Translations under genes and position numbers: made by a program
Origin: Litchfieldia alkalitelluris
GTDB lineage: Bacteria; Bacillota; Bacilli; Bacillales; Salisediminibacteriaceae
Direction of reading: 5' to 3'
Length of the DNA stretch: 64,000 nt
Assembly: GCF_002153425.1 (NCBI RefSeq)
Contig: NZ_KZ119600.1
Coordinates: 1,347,103 to 1,411,102, forward strand
Shown: positions 8,451-17,054 of the stretch, one piece after another
How the letters are laid out: the number at the start of each line of letters is the position of its first letter
Position numbering within the stretch: the stretch's first letter is position 1
The notes under the pieces: model-generated
Told to the model about the DNA's origin: nothing
The model's input: the letters and a program-made list of their open reading frames with translations, nothing else
The model's database searches: none

Positions 8451-9892
8451 GTGAATTAACGAATAAACTTAGAAAATATATAAAAGGCAACCCGGATATC
8501 ATGATCGAAAAGGACGATTATGATACTACTATTGTTGATGCGAAGACAGGTGATTTGTATGCAAATATTTATTTCAGTGACGACGGGTCATTCAGTGGAT
8601 TTGAAATAGATCCATATAACGAAGAAGAGGGACAAGAGGAGGAAGAGTCTCCCCCTCATACTCCCTTATCTGAAAGAGAGATAGCTGATTTTTTACAAAA
8701 AGGAGATCAGTTTGTTGCTGACTTTCTAACAGCACCTGTAGAATTTGGCATGTTTTCGGAATGGTTAGAGAACAGCTACATCATGATTTATGAAGAGATC
8801 GATCAAAAGCTGGATATTCCAATTCCACATACTGGTTGTACTCTGTATTTTAATCGAAAAGGCGAGATTACCTCTGCGAACCTTGGTCATCAAAGATACA
8901 TGCTAGAATATCCTAATGTTACTATTACGAATGAAGAAGCGAAAGCTATTTTCCTACATGCATCGGTGATAGAGTTAGTCATCCAGGCAGAGGGAGATGG
9001 AAACGTAGAGTTAATTTATCGAATGAACCCTGCTTATATCGGTGTTAAAGTTAATGGAGAAATTGATAATGTGTTGGAGTTTATGGGAGCAGAAGAAATT
9101 CCGGTTTATCCACTAAAGGAAACGGTTGTGAAGGAAAGTATAGAAACAATGCTAGGTATTACCAATGATTTTGTCATGTTCAAAGATGATGGAGAATCAA
9201 AGCTTTGGGTGGAAAAAGATATTTTTGATGCTGCAGAGGATACAGAAGAAATTGTGCATAAGGTTTCCACTTTTGAAGATGAAACAGGATTTTTCATCGA
9301 GTCAAACGTTGTGTGGGAAAAATCAGATACACCGCTCTCACTTGAAGTTTTACAAGAACAGGCCATTTCGTTTTTAGAGAGTGTTGTTGGTGATGTACAT
9401 ACGAAATATTGTCTAGAGGAGCCTCAACACAACGAAGATGAATTAACAGAAGAGGACAGTGAAATAATTCTAGAGGTAGAAGACCTAGATGATTTAGAAA
9501 TGGACGACGATTTTTTTCCAAGTGAACCTACTCAAATGTTTACCTTTCAACGCTATCATAAAGGCATGAAGATCGAAAGTTATGATATCTATATCCACGT
9601 AGGTTTGTTTACCGGAATTATTCGGGAATGTAGTGGCTCTAAATTAAATGAATCTCAGCTACAAGCTCTTAATATTAAGCCAAGTATTCCTTTGGAAGAA
9701 GTAGAGGAACGTTTTTTCCAAGAAATCGACTTGAAACTAACGAGATGTGTGAAAGATTTTGATGATACCTCCGTATATACTCTATCATTTACTGTAGACT
9801 ATCCAGGGGAAATGGGGGCTATTGAAAAAATTAATGCACATACAGGACGCGTGACCTATGTGGATACAGGGATTATTAGGGAAACTCTTTAA
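8447..9892 (+). CDS. YcdB/YcdC-like protein with repeated DUF4901-type domains
   Basis: This acidic 481-residue protein has no signal peptide or membrane segment. Two repeats of a YcdB-type fold seem present: each has a hydrophobic tyrosine-rich strand, an ITNEEAKAIFLHAS or PLEEVEERFFQEI helix, and an I..vnahtG.v strand near its end. The C-terminal part (KINAHTGRVTYVDTG) is the clearest. GTG is the start, with GAGGAG eight bases upstream. A Glu/Asp-rich linker occurs near residues 325-350. Function is unknown; B. subtilis YcdB and YcdC are uncharacterised. The family call is from pattern memory. Confidence 0.65.
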   Translation: MSELTNKLRKYIKGNPDIMIEKDDYDTTIVDAKTGDLYANIYFSDDGSFSGFEIDPYNEEEGQEEEESPPHTPLSEREIADFLQKGDQFVADFLTAPVEFGMFSEWLENSYIMIYEEIDQKLDIPIPHTGCTLYFNRKGEITSANLGHQRYMLEYPNVTITNEEAKAIFLHASVIELVIQAEGDGNVELIYRMNPAYIGVKVNGEIDNVLEFMGAEEIPVYPLKETVVKESIETMLGITNDFVMFKDDGESKLWVEKDIFDAAEDTEEIVHKVSTFEDETGFFIESNVVWEKSDTPLSLEVLQEQAISFLESVVGDVHTKYCLEEPQHNEDELTEEDSEIILEVEDLDDLEMDDDFFPSEPTQMFTFQRYHKGMKIESYDIYIHVGLFTGIIRECSGSKLNESQLQALNIKPSIPLEEVEERFFQEIDLKLTRCVKDFDDTSVYTLSFTVDYPGEMGAIEKINAHTGRVTYVDTGIIRETL

Positions 9893-9914
9893 ATCATGCA
9901 CATTATCTAGCGGG

Positions 9915-9947
9915 GAAGTGGGACGAGGTACCTGTCCCCTTGTCCCC
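9915..9947. repeat. Dispersed GGGAC...GTCCC palindromic element, copy 2
   Basis: GAAGTGGGACGAGGTACCTG, then TCCCCTTGTCCCC; a close copy of 4711-4743. It lies between two convergent genes, where it could act as a weak bidirectional hairpin. Confidence 0.65.
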
Positions 9948-9952
9948 CTTCC

Positions 9953-10669
9953 TCACTTTTTAAATAATGCTAGTGTCTCATTTGCCCCCTCAATCGCTTC
10001 TTCTAATGATTTTACTAGTCGGTCCGTAACAGTAACGATGTCTTCATTCTCTGTTGGACTATTCAGGATCTCTATAATATTTGGAGAGGGTCGATGGATT
10101 TGTGAGAGTAATCGATGTATTGAATTGATGGAATAATGAGCGCTTCTTAAACTCCGAATAACTCTTAACTGCTCCACCTCTTTCTCACCGTAAATACGAA
10201 AACCATTCTCCAACCTTGGGACATCGATGAGACCATTACGCTCCCAGTTTCGTACTGCTTCTGGAGTAATATCTAACAGCCTCGCAACCTCTTTCCGTGT
10301 ATATTGCCTTACATCGTTAATCGGATTTTTATGGAGCCAGTTTTCGACTACCTTCACAGCGACCAAGGCGTACTCATATTCCTTTTTTAGATGACTAAGA
10401 TAGTCTTGGGTTAGCTCTTCTGCTTTTCCAAACTGCTCTTTTCCACAAGTATAAACAATGTCGCGGGCCATTTTTCGAATATTCCCTTGCACGATTTCGC
10501 ATTGAAACAAGGTGCGTGCAACCTTTAATTGGAATAAATGGATATCGGAATATACTCGATACCAATTATTCTTTCTTGGGACAGGCGATATAAACCCCCA
10601 CTCTTCGTATATTCGAACAGTGTTAGGGTGTACCCCAACGATCTGTGCGATTTCTTTTGTTTTGTACAC
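9953..10669 (-). CDS. Regulator with two tandem MerR DNA-binding domains
   Basis: Starting at the GTG at 10669, the protein has 238 residues. It contains two MerR-type helix-turn-helix domains: YKTKEIAQIVGVHPNTVRIY (about 2-21) with its wing FISPVPRK, and YTRKEVARLLDITPEAVRNW (about 120-139) with wing IDVPRLENGFRIYGEKEVEQ. A helical linker lies between and a helical tail follows. A single-chain pseudo-dimer is therefore possible. A longer frame from 10711 exists, but the GTG has a GGAAGTAGGTG ribosome site overlapping the permease stop and gives the standard MerR start. It is the last gene of the ABC exporter operon and probably controls it. Confidence 0.85.
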   Translation of the reverse strand: MYKTKEIAQIVGVHPNTVRIYEEWGFISPVPRKNNWYRVYSDIHLFQLKVARTLFQCEIVQGNIRKMARDIVYTCGKEQFGKAEELTQDYLSHLKKEYEYALVAVKVVENWLHKNPINDVRQYTRKEVARLLDITPEAVRNWERNGLIDVPRLENGFRIYGEKEVEQLRVIRSLRSAHYSINSIHRLLSQIHRPSPNIIEILNSPTENEDIVTVTDRLVKSLEEAIEGANETLALFKK

Positions 10670-10679
10670 CCTAAAACAC

Positions 10680-11414
10680 CTACTTCCATTTGAAAAATTT
10701 GGTTGCTCCACCTAAACCAATTAGTATACATAATGTTAACACTCCGAAATGAATGAAACCATCTGACATCGGTTCTCCAACACTAGTTTGCTTCAAAAGA
10801 TGTATTCCATGAGAAAGTGGAAGAATGTCCATACCCCATTGAACAAATCTTGGCATGACTTCGTATGGGATTGTCGCCCCTGAAAAAAGTAGCATGGTAA
10901 AATAGGCAACCGAGGACCATAAATTTGCAGACTTTTGGTCTTTTACTAAACTTCCTATGAAAATACCAATACTATACATGGCCAAAGTTACGTATGCAAA
11001 AATCAATAAAAATAAGGGCCAACTACCACTCAAGGTGTAGTCAAATACTAATTGATAGACGAGAGTGACCCCAATAAAAGATATAATTGCAGCAATAAGC
11101 TGGATAACTCCTTGTGCAAAAAGAATGGTCAGGGGCGATACTGGAGTTACTTGGAATCTTTTTAGTATCCCACGGTGACGGTAGTCCGCAATAGTCAATG
11201 GCAATCCCATTACTCCAGTTGCTAAAATACCAATTGTTACTACAGCTGCATATGACAAATCAAATGTAGAAAAGCCCATGGAAGCATCATTGTTCAGCAA
11301 ATAGCCAAATAGGAGAGATAATAGAATCGGAAAGCAAATTCCAAATATGAAAATATCCATTCCTTTCCATACCAATTTACCTTCTATTTTTAAAAATGTA
11401 GTAAATGTACTCAT
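10680..11414 (-). CDS. ABC-2 type exporter permease
   Basis: Starting at the ATG at 11414, whose A is also the last base of the ATPase stop (TGATG), the protein has 244 residues and six predicted membrane segments. The family signature appears as HRGILKRFQVTPVSPLTILF near residues 80-100 and LFSGATIPYEVMPRFVQWG near 180-200. A GAGGAGGAT site precedes the ATG. With the preceding ATPase it forms an ABC-2 exporter of the drug, lantibiotic or lipid type; the substrate is not predictable. The tandem-MerR gene follows 10 bases after its stop. Confidence 0.88.
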   Translation of the reverse strand: MSTFTTFLKIEGKLVWKGMDIFIFGICFPILLSLLFGYLLNNDASMGFSTFDLSYAAVVTIGILATGVMGLPLTIADYRHRGILKRFQVTPVSPLTILFAQGVIQLIAAIISFIGVTLVYQLVFDYTLSGSWPLFLLIFAYVTLAMYSIGIFIGSLVKDQKSANLWSSVAYFTMLLFSGATIPYEVMPRFVQWGMDILPLSHGIHLLKQTSVGEPMSDGFIHFGVLTLCILIGLGGATKFFKWK

Positions 11415-12130
11415 CACCACTTATCCTCCTCACCAGAATAATATAAATATGCTTCTTCAAGGGACGTCTTCTTACTAGACTCCAGGGCAGCGCTAACCGT
11501 ACCTTTGAAAACAGTTACCCCATCTCGTAGAATGATAATTTCATCGCATAAAGCATCTACTTCATCCATGTAATGGGAAGTAAGGACGATGGATAGACCG
11601 TTCTTCTTCATATTTTGGAGATGCTGCCATAGAATTCTGCGGGCTTTCGTATCAAGCCCTGTTGTAAGCTCGTCCAAAAAGACTAGTTTTGGATTAGGAA
11701 GTAAAGCAAGTAATACAGCTAAACGCTGCCGTTCTCCTCCTGATAGGGATTTTACTAGTTGATTTTCTTTCCCCTCCAAACCGAATGTTTGTATCAGTTG
11801 GGATAAGTCACCCGTTTTCTTATATAATGATTGCCACTGTTCACAAGCTTCTTTTACAGTGATTTTATCCTGGAAATTTGTTTCTTGAAACTGAACACCG
11901 ACTTGTTCAAATACTTCTTTTCTATTTCGTATTGGAGACTTTCCTAAAATGGAAAGCTCTTCAAACTTACTTTTTTGCACACCAAGTACTGCAGCAATCG
12001 TCGAAGATTTTCCAGCTCCATTTGCCCCTAGCAATCCAATGACATTCCCTTTTTTTAGGGTAAAACTGATGTTGTCGACTGCCTTTTTTGAGCCATATGA
12101 TACAGTCATATTTTTTACAGATAAAACCAT
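11414..12130 (-). CDS. ABC transporter ATP-binding protein
   Basis: This 238-residue ATPase starts at the ATG at 12130, with TTAAGGAGGA eight bases upstream; an upstream ATG at 12160 lacks such a site. It shows Walker A GANGAGKSS (about residues 36-44), signature LSGGERQRLAVL (about 133-144), Walker B LVFLDELTTGLD (about 153-164) and the switch His in LTSHYMDE. Walker B has DEL, not the usual DEP. It energises the permease downstream, with one-base overlap. It heads a three-gene operon: ATPase, permease, tandem-MerR regulator. Confidence 0.9.
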   Translation of the reverse strand: MVLSVKNMTVSYGSKKAVDNISFTLKKGNVIGLLGANGAGKSSTIAAVLGVQKSKFEELSILGKSPIRNRKEVFEQVGVQFQETNFQDKITVKEACEQWQSLYKKTGDLSQLIQTFGLEGKENQLVKSLSGGERQRLAVLLALLPNPKLVFLDELTTGLDTKARRILWQHLQNMKKNGLSIVLTSHYMDEVDALCDEIIILRDGVTVFKGTVSAALESSKKTSLEEAYLYYSGEEDKW

Positions 12131-12331
12131 ATTAATCCTCCTTAACAGGTAATAGGACATTACTATATCAAAGAGATATAGGGGTGGTGTAATATTGGAG
12201 GGTTTTAGTATTCATAAACAAAAAAACTTTATTTTTCTAGTATTGAGAAGAAAGGCCAGCGTAGCAAAAAATAAATAGCCTATGTATGTTGAGGGTGATC
12301 ATTTTATTTTTTGTTGAGGAGTGTGGTCGTT

Positions 12332-12802
12332 ATGAAACGATGTAAAGTGTGTAGAAGGAAGCCGAAGCTAGGAAGACGGGTAAACTGTGAGGGGATTTTA
12401 TTTTGCTCGGATGATTGTTATGAAGACTATGAGAATTCCCCTAATGATTTCAGTCACCCTTATATTGATGATTATGAAGCGGTTCGGTTTGAGTACATGG
12501 AGTGGATGAAAGATTACGAGGACGATCTTTATAAGTATTGGTTATTTGGATCGCCGAGGAAGGCAGATTTAATAGCAGATATTGATAGTGTAATAGGGGA
12601 ATTTCATGACTATTATCGTTTAGAAAGAACTGATGGCATTTTTTCACAAGAAATCTATCAATATTTACTTCAACTTGAAGAGTTACAAATAGTGATTGCT
12701 GAGTGGGAAGTAGACGGGAATGAATTGAAGAAACGGCGTAAACAACTTGAACGAAAGAGAAGGGAGGCTATGATCGATGAAGAAAGGGAGAATATATTAT
12801 GA
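12332..12802 (+). CDS. Hypothetical protein with N-terminal zinc-finger-like Cys motif
   Basis: This 156-residue soluble protein starts at the ATG at 12332, with TGAGGAG 11 bases upstream. The N-terminus holds CKVCRRKPKLGRRVNC then FCSDDC, a CxxC...CxxxC pattern like a treble-clef zinc site. The rest is acidic, rich in aromatic residues and helical, ending in a Lys/Arg-rich helix (KKRRKQLERKRRE). I do not recognise the family. Its last 26 bases overlap the MORN-type gene, whose ribosome site (AGGGAGG) lies inside this gene, so the two are translationally linked. Confidence 0.7.
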   Translation: MKRCKVCRRKPKLGRRVNCEGILFCSDDCYEDYENSPNDFSHPYIDDYEAVRFEYMEWMKDYEDDLYKYWLFGSPRKADLIADIDSVIGEFHDYYRLERTDGIFSQEIYQYLLQLEELQIVIAEWEVDGNELKKRRKQLERKRREAMIDEERENIL

Positions 12803-13226
12803 TAATGGAAATTTGAAATATGATGGTGAGTTAAAAAATAATGAACCTCATGGTGAAGGCATAGGATATTGGGAGAATGGTATTGATGTTTGGTTTAAAG
12901 GTACTTTCAAAAATGGGAAGCCATTTGGAAAAGGGAAGTTTTATTACAATACGGGTCAACTTCGCTATGAGGGAGAATTTGAAGGGCTGGAATACGTAGG
13001 ACAAGGAACGGAATACTACGAAAATGGACATGTGAAATTTACTGGTCGCTTCCGAAAATGTCATTACTTTTTTTACGGTGCAAGACTATACGTAGAAGGA
13101 AAACTTTATTATAAAACTGGAAAGCTTCGTTATGAAGGAACGTTTAAGGGATTTAAAAACTACGAATTTGATACAGGGACGGAATACTTAGAAGATGATA
13201 GGATCATTGTTCATGGTAGGGATTAA
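12777..13226 (+). CDS. MORN/YwqK-type repeat protein
   Basis: This 149-residue protein is built of MORN-like repeats: GRIYYDNGNLKYDGEL, GKFYYNTGQLRYEGEF, GTEYYENGHVKFTGRF and GKLYYKTGKLRYEGTF. The spacing is about 23 residues. Such repeats form an extended beta surface. In Bacillus, YwqK-like MORN proteins often lie near secreted toxin loci as antitoxins, but no toxin is next to this one, so the role is open. It overlaps the preceding zinc-finger-like gene by 26 bases and is followed by a bidirectional terminator. Confidence 0.85.
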   Translation: MKKGRIYYDNGNLKYDGELKNNEPHGEGIGYWENGIDVWFKGTFKNGKPFGKGKFYYNTGQLRYEGEFEGLEYVGQGTEYYENGHVKFTGRFRKCHYFFYGARLYVEGKLYYKTGKLRYEGTFKGFKNYEFDTGTEYLEDDRIIVHGRD

Positions 13227-13285
13227 GATGGAGCGATGTTAAGTCCTGCCTATTTCTTGTATTGTACATATAAAAAAGCATGAAT

Positions 13286-13325
13286 AAAAATTGCTCAGTT
13301 CCATTTGAACCGAGCAATTTTTACT
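13286..13325. terminator. Bidirectional terminator
   Basis: AAAAATTGCTC.GTT and AAC.GAGCAATTTTT pair across a short loop, giving A and T runs on both sides. It serves the MORN gene (forward) and the lipoprotein gene (reverse). Confidence 0.85.
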
Positions 13326-13376
13326 TTTTTTTGTTTTGGTAACTCGCGTCCGTTAGTTTTACTTCACAGAAAATTA

Positions 13377-14018
13377 TCACGTTAATATAGCATCGGACAT
13401 TTCTTCTATTTTTTCCTCGATTTCCTCCTCGGTCATCTTAGAAGTAATTTCTACATAAACTCGGTAATACGTTCCATCGTTTTCAACCTCAAAAATAAAG
13501 TATGCAAACCTGCCATCACCTGTCATAGCATCGAATGTGTAATCATAAACAACTTCTTTACCTACTATTTCAACCGTATATAGCTCATCTCTATCCTTAT
13601 CTGGACTGACAACATCAAATGGACTCCTCTTTATAATTAAATTAATGGGCTGAATAGTCTCACCTGATTTGTAATACGGACCATAGATGGAATATCCCCC
13701 ACTTTCAACAATCTCGACTTCTTTTAGATTCTCCATCGCTTCTTCCATTTCTTCTGTTACAAATACATCCGCATTATATGTGATATGAAGTTCTTCTTCT
13801 GTATCGAAGTCTTCATCATGAGGTACGTAATACATACTCACGATCGTATAATCTTCAAAATGAGGAAGGTGATAAGGGAATGTGACATGACTTTCTGCGG
13901 CCTCATATACATGTTCTAGATGTTCTCCCTCATGGTTATTCTGACTGCCTAGTTCAGTACACCCCATAAGATTGAATGAAGCCAAAAATAAAGTTACGAA
14001 TAATAACTTTTTTTTCAA
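13377..14018 (-). CDS. Hypothetical lipoprotein
   Basis: The best start is the TTG at 14018, with AGGAGGTGAT eight bases upstream; an in-frame GTG lies inside that ribosome site and is unlikely. The 213-residue protein begins KKKLLFVTLFLASFNLMGC, a lipoprotein signal peptide with lipobox LMGC, so it should be anchored on the outer face of the membrane. The mature part is very acidic, with HVTFPYHLPHFEDYTIVSMY near residue 40 and a Glu-rich helix at the C-terminus. I do not recognise the fold. Confidence 0.75.
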   Translation of the reverse strand: MKKKLLFVTLFLASFNLMGCTELGSQNNHEGEHLEHVYEAAESHVTFPYHLPHFEDYTIVSMYYVPHDEDFDTEEELHITYNADVFVTEEMEEAMENLKEVEIVESGGYSIYGPYYKSGETIQPINLIIKRSPFDVVSPDKDRDELYTVEIVGKEVVYDYTFDAMTGDGRFAYFIFEVENDGTYYRVYVEITSKMTEEEIEEKIEEMSDAILT

Positions 14019-14142
14019 GAGTATCACCTCCTCTTTTATGGAATTTATGTCTTATTTAATTTCATTTCCTAGATTTCTTCGGTAATGTGATATGTGCAGG
14101 ATCAGTATCGCTTTTTCCCATTAAGGCCTCTCTGTGTTGATC

Positions 14143-14574
14143 TCAAAATTCTATATAAAATGGGTGGGTACTTTCATCTAAACAGTATTCAATTCTTTGT
14201 CTGAAATTGTGCCACTCTACCATCTCTAATGCTTGCTGGATAGGGAAGAAGCCGACTTCCAAACTCTCTGAAGATGTAGTTAATTTACCCCCAATCGGCT
14301 TGGCTAGAAATAATGTATTGCAGATGGATTGGTTCACATTTTGGAATACGCCACAAAATTTTAATACCTCAACCTCAATCCCAGATTCCTCTTTAGTTTC
14401 CCTTATTGCGGCTGCTTTTAGAGATTCTCCTTCTTCAACTTGTCCACCAGGCATTTCCCAACCCCTTCTAGGACCCTTGATTAATAATATTTCTCTTTGT
14501 TCATTGATTACAATTGTTGCTGCCGAAACAATATGTTTTGGTGGTGAATAAATTGTTTGTGGTTTTTGTTCCAT
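14143..14574 (-). CDS. NUDIX hydrolase
   Basis: The 143-residue protein carries a complete Nudix box, GGQVEEGESLKAAAIRETKE ending ESGIE, near residues 43-67. The family cleaves nucleoside diphosphates linked to another group, using the REXXEE glutamates to bind Mg. The ATG at 14574 is preferred because an upstream ATG (14592) has no ribosome site, though the GGGGATG before 14574 is also weak. The substrate is not predictable from sequence. The gene appears monocistronic. Confidence 0.88.
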   Translation of the reverse strand: MEQKPQTIYSPPKHIVSAATIVINEQREILLIKGPRRGWEMPGGQVEEGESLKAAAIRETKEESGIEVEVLKFCGVFQNVNQSICNTLFLAKPIGGKLTTSSESLEVGFFPIQQALEMVEWHNFRQRIEYCLDESTHPFYIEF

Positions 14575-14732
14575 TTGACATCCCCATTTCATAAAAATTA
14601 TGTATATACTTTTTTACTTTAATAATGATGTTAGTAGAAAATGTAGGTGAAATCTCCTTATTTAACGTGTTTTTCCCGATAGGGGCATAAGTGAAGTAAT
14701 AGCTTTTTCCCACTACCCATCCGTTTGTTAAA

Positions 14733-15146
14733 TTAATTTTGATTTTTCACTAGTGAGTTACGCTTTTTTGTATAGATAAAAGAGATAATCGTCCCTATAA
14801 AACTTATTGCCGTAAGGTTTATCCAAATATACGTAGCCCGGTCTCTTTCTCTCCACGCCTCAACCATGAATCCAGAACGCGCATGTTTATTATGGTCTTG
14901 CATTACATGGGAATAAGAACTGTGCCTATCTTCCTCAGTTACTAAGGGGGTTTCCTTGAGCCTGCTACACATTCCGACTCCTCCGCAATGTGCAACCCAT
15001 GGTTGTCCCACCCAATTATCTTGCTTATAGTAAAGGGTTGTATTTCTTGGTAAAACATCGGTAGTTTCTATTTCAGACCAACGAAAAAAACTAGAAGATA
15101 TTAATAAAGCGGTTACAACCAATAAAATATAAAAAGTCCATTTCAA
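14733..15146 (-). CDS. Hypothetical protein with two membrane segments and a large external loop
   Basis: This 137-residue protein has hydrophobic segments at about 4-21 and 107-125 with a loop of about 85 residues between, probably outside the cell. The loop has a Cys pair (HCGGVGMCSRL) that could form a disulfide. The C-terminus is basic (KKRNS). A TTGGAGTGA site precedes the ATG. I do not recognise a family. Confidence 0.6.
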   Translation of the reverse strand: MKWTFYILLVVTALLISSSFFRWSEIETTDVLPRNTTLYYKQDNWVGQPWVAHCGGVGMCSRLKETPLVTEEDRHSSYSHVMQDHNKHARSGFMVEAWRERDRATYIWINLTAISFIGTIISFIYTKKRNSLVKNQN

Positions 15147-15507
15147 TTAAATCACTCCAAACGCCATGATTACCTCTTGCTATTAAACTCCTTTCCACCC
15201 TTGAGTAAGTTGCTCCGTTCACATACTATATACATATTTTAACATAGGTAGTTTGATATTTATTGAATTACTCAAATTTTTCCAACTTTACTTTTGTCCT
15301 ATCCTCTATATTTAGGGTAAGGAAAGGAACCCGTTAGTATGCTAATAACGGGTTAGTTCAGAGTTGCAAACAAGCTTTTCAAAACAAATTGGATATTTAT
15401 GTTAAAATGAATGGGAGGAATAGATAGACTTTGTGAAGTGATGTACTTAAAGGACGAGGTGATTAATACAAGTATATGGCCAAAAATAGTATTTGGAGGG
15501 TCAGGTA
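15147..15507. other. Intergenic region with a hairpin
   Basis: Between divergent genes. The inverted repeat AACCCGTTA and TAACGGGTT (about 15328-15356) forms a clear hairpin without a T run. It is not placed as a terminator and could be an operator or RNA element. Nothing else supported. Confidence 0.4.
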
Positions 15508-16014
15508 ATGAAGAAAATTATCGAAACAGAGAGACTGTATCTTAGGGAACTAATAATGGAGGATATACAAGATTTATCAAAAGTTCTTTCAGACCCAGAA
15601 TCTATGCAATACTATGCCGAGCCGTTTAATCAGGAGAAAGTGGAACAATGGATCCAATGGAGTATTAATAATTATAAAAAATATACCCATGGTTTATGGG
15701 CAGTTATTCTAAAAGATGGGGAGAAATTCATTGGAGACTGTGGTATTACAATGCAAGAAATAGAGAATGAAGTAGTACCGGAAATTGGTTATCACATTAT
15801 AAAGGATTATTGGAATAAAGGTTATGCAACAGAAGCCGCAATTGCCTGTAAGGATTATGCATTTAATGTTTTGAAATACCCCAAGATATTTTCCTATACA
15901 ACGCTTGAAAATATATCTTCACAGAAGGTTGCAGAAAAAATAGGAATGCAGACATATAAGATATTTAAGAAAAATGGTGAAAGACAAATTGCACAAGTGA
16001 TATGTAATAAATAA
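15508..16014 (+). CDS. GNAT-family N-acetyltransferase (RimJ/RimL-like)
   Basis: This 168-residue protein begins KKIIETERLYLRELIMEDIQ, the usual opening of RimJ/RimL-type acetyltransferases, and has IGYHIIKDYWNKGYATEAA near residues 91-110, the acetyl-CoA pyrophosphate loop. A LENISSQKVAEKIGM segment follows, matching the conserved NxxSxxvaeKlG. GGAGGG precedes the ATG by eight bases. Its substrate may be a protein N-terminus or a small amine; this cannot be told from sequence. Confidence 0.88.
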   Translation: MKKIIETERLYLRELIMEDIQDLSKVLSDPESMQYYAEPFNQEKVEQWIQWSINNYKKYTHGLWAVILKDGEKFIGDCGITMQEIENEVVPEIGYHIIKDYWNKGYATEAAIACKDYAFNVLKYPKIFSYTTLENISSQKVAEKIGMQTYKIFKKNGERQIAQVICNK

Positions 16015-16044
16015 GGGATAAGATTTTCCTTAGCTTTTAAATTC

Positions 16045-16842
16045 TTAGGGGTTGTGAAAAATCAGGTGTTGTTTAACTCCAACGACGCGTATTCTTTTAT
16101 AGTCAGCAATCCAATCGCCCTCACTATATAGGGTTTCCTTTAGATTTTCTTCGACGTTACTCACGATTTGGTTGGTGGTGTTCTCAGGGATACCAACAAA
16201 CAACTGATTGCAGAACAAATCAATCCAATTTTTTAAACCATTATCGCCAGCCAAAATCGTTGGTCTATCATAGTGCTGAGCAAAGGTCACTCTGAAGCCC
16301 ACTTCTTCCATTAACTTCGCATACTCAGCAATACTTGGATAAAACCAAGGGAATTGCTCCTGCTTAAATTCTAATCCATATGCCTTTATTTGCTTAATGA
16401 TTTCATCTGTTATCGTTTGAACGTTGCCTTTTCCTCCAAATTCAGCTACAAATCTTCCGTCTACTTTAAGACTATTGTAAATCCCCTGCAGTGCCTCTTT
16501 AGGGGAGGTTACCCAGTGAAGTGCTGCGTTTGAGAATACGGCATCGAATTCGCAATCATAATCTAGAGCTGTGGCATCTTGAATCTTAAACTGTATATGA
16601 GGGTATTTCCTATTTGCTTGTTTAACCATATTTTCCGATTTATCTACTCCGATAATGTCTACGCCAGACTCATATAATGTATTGGCTAAATCCCCCGTCC
16701 CGCAGCCAAGGTCAAGAATACTTTCTCCCTGCTTTGGAGCTAGCAATGTTACCAAACTCTCCCCAAAATTTGAAACAAAAGCATGTTGATCATCATATAA
16801 ATTAGCATCCCAATTGTCTTTTCCAGCTTCACGTGATCCCAT
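16045..16842 (-). CDS. Class I SAM-dependent methyltransferase
   Basis: This 265-residue cytosolic protein has motif I LDLGCGTGDLA (about 44-54), IGVDKSENMVKQA (about 65-77), FKIQDATALDY and FDAVFSNAALHWV (about 88-118). The order and spacing match the trans-aconitate methyltransferase-like branch. A GTGGGGAT site is just upstream of the ATG. It stands alone between convergent and divergent genes. The substrate is not known. Confidence 0.85.
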   Translation of the reverse strand: MGSREAGKDNWDANLYDDQHAFVSNFGESLVTLLAPKQGESILDLGCGTGDLANTLYESGVDIIGVDKSENMVKQANRKYPHIQFKIQDATALDYDCEFDAVFSNAALHWVTSPKEALQGIYNSLKVDGRFVAEFGGKGNVQTITDEIIKQIKAYGLEFKQEQFPWFYPSIAEYAKLMEEVGFRVTFAQHYDRPTILAGDNGLKNWIDLFCNQLFVGIPENTTNQIVSNVEENLKETLYSEGDWIADYKRIRVVGVKQHLIFHNP

Positions 16843-17054
16843 ATATCCCCACTCTCCTATGTATATATTTGTTAATTAATTATAATACACTTTACTGTAG
16901 TGGAGGGCATGTAATTTCTGATAAGGAATAATTTTCACCAAAAACTCGGGAGTGTTATTCCCAGCACTTTTTCTCATAATTACTTTCTAATATATTCCTA
17001 ATTAGAAAATTCTGTGTTATGTTAAAAGTACTTTTATGAAGTTGGGAGATGCAC

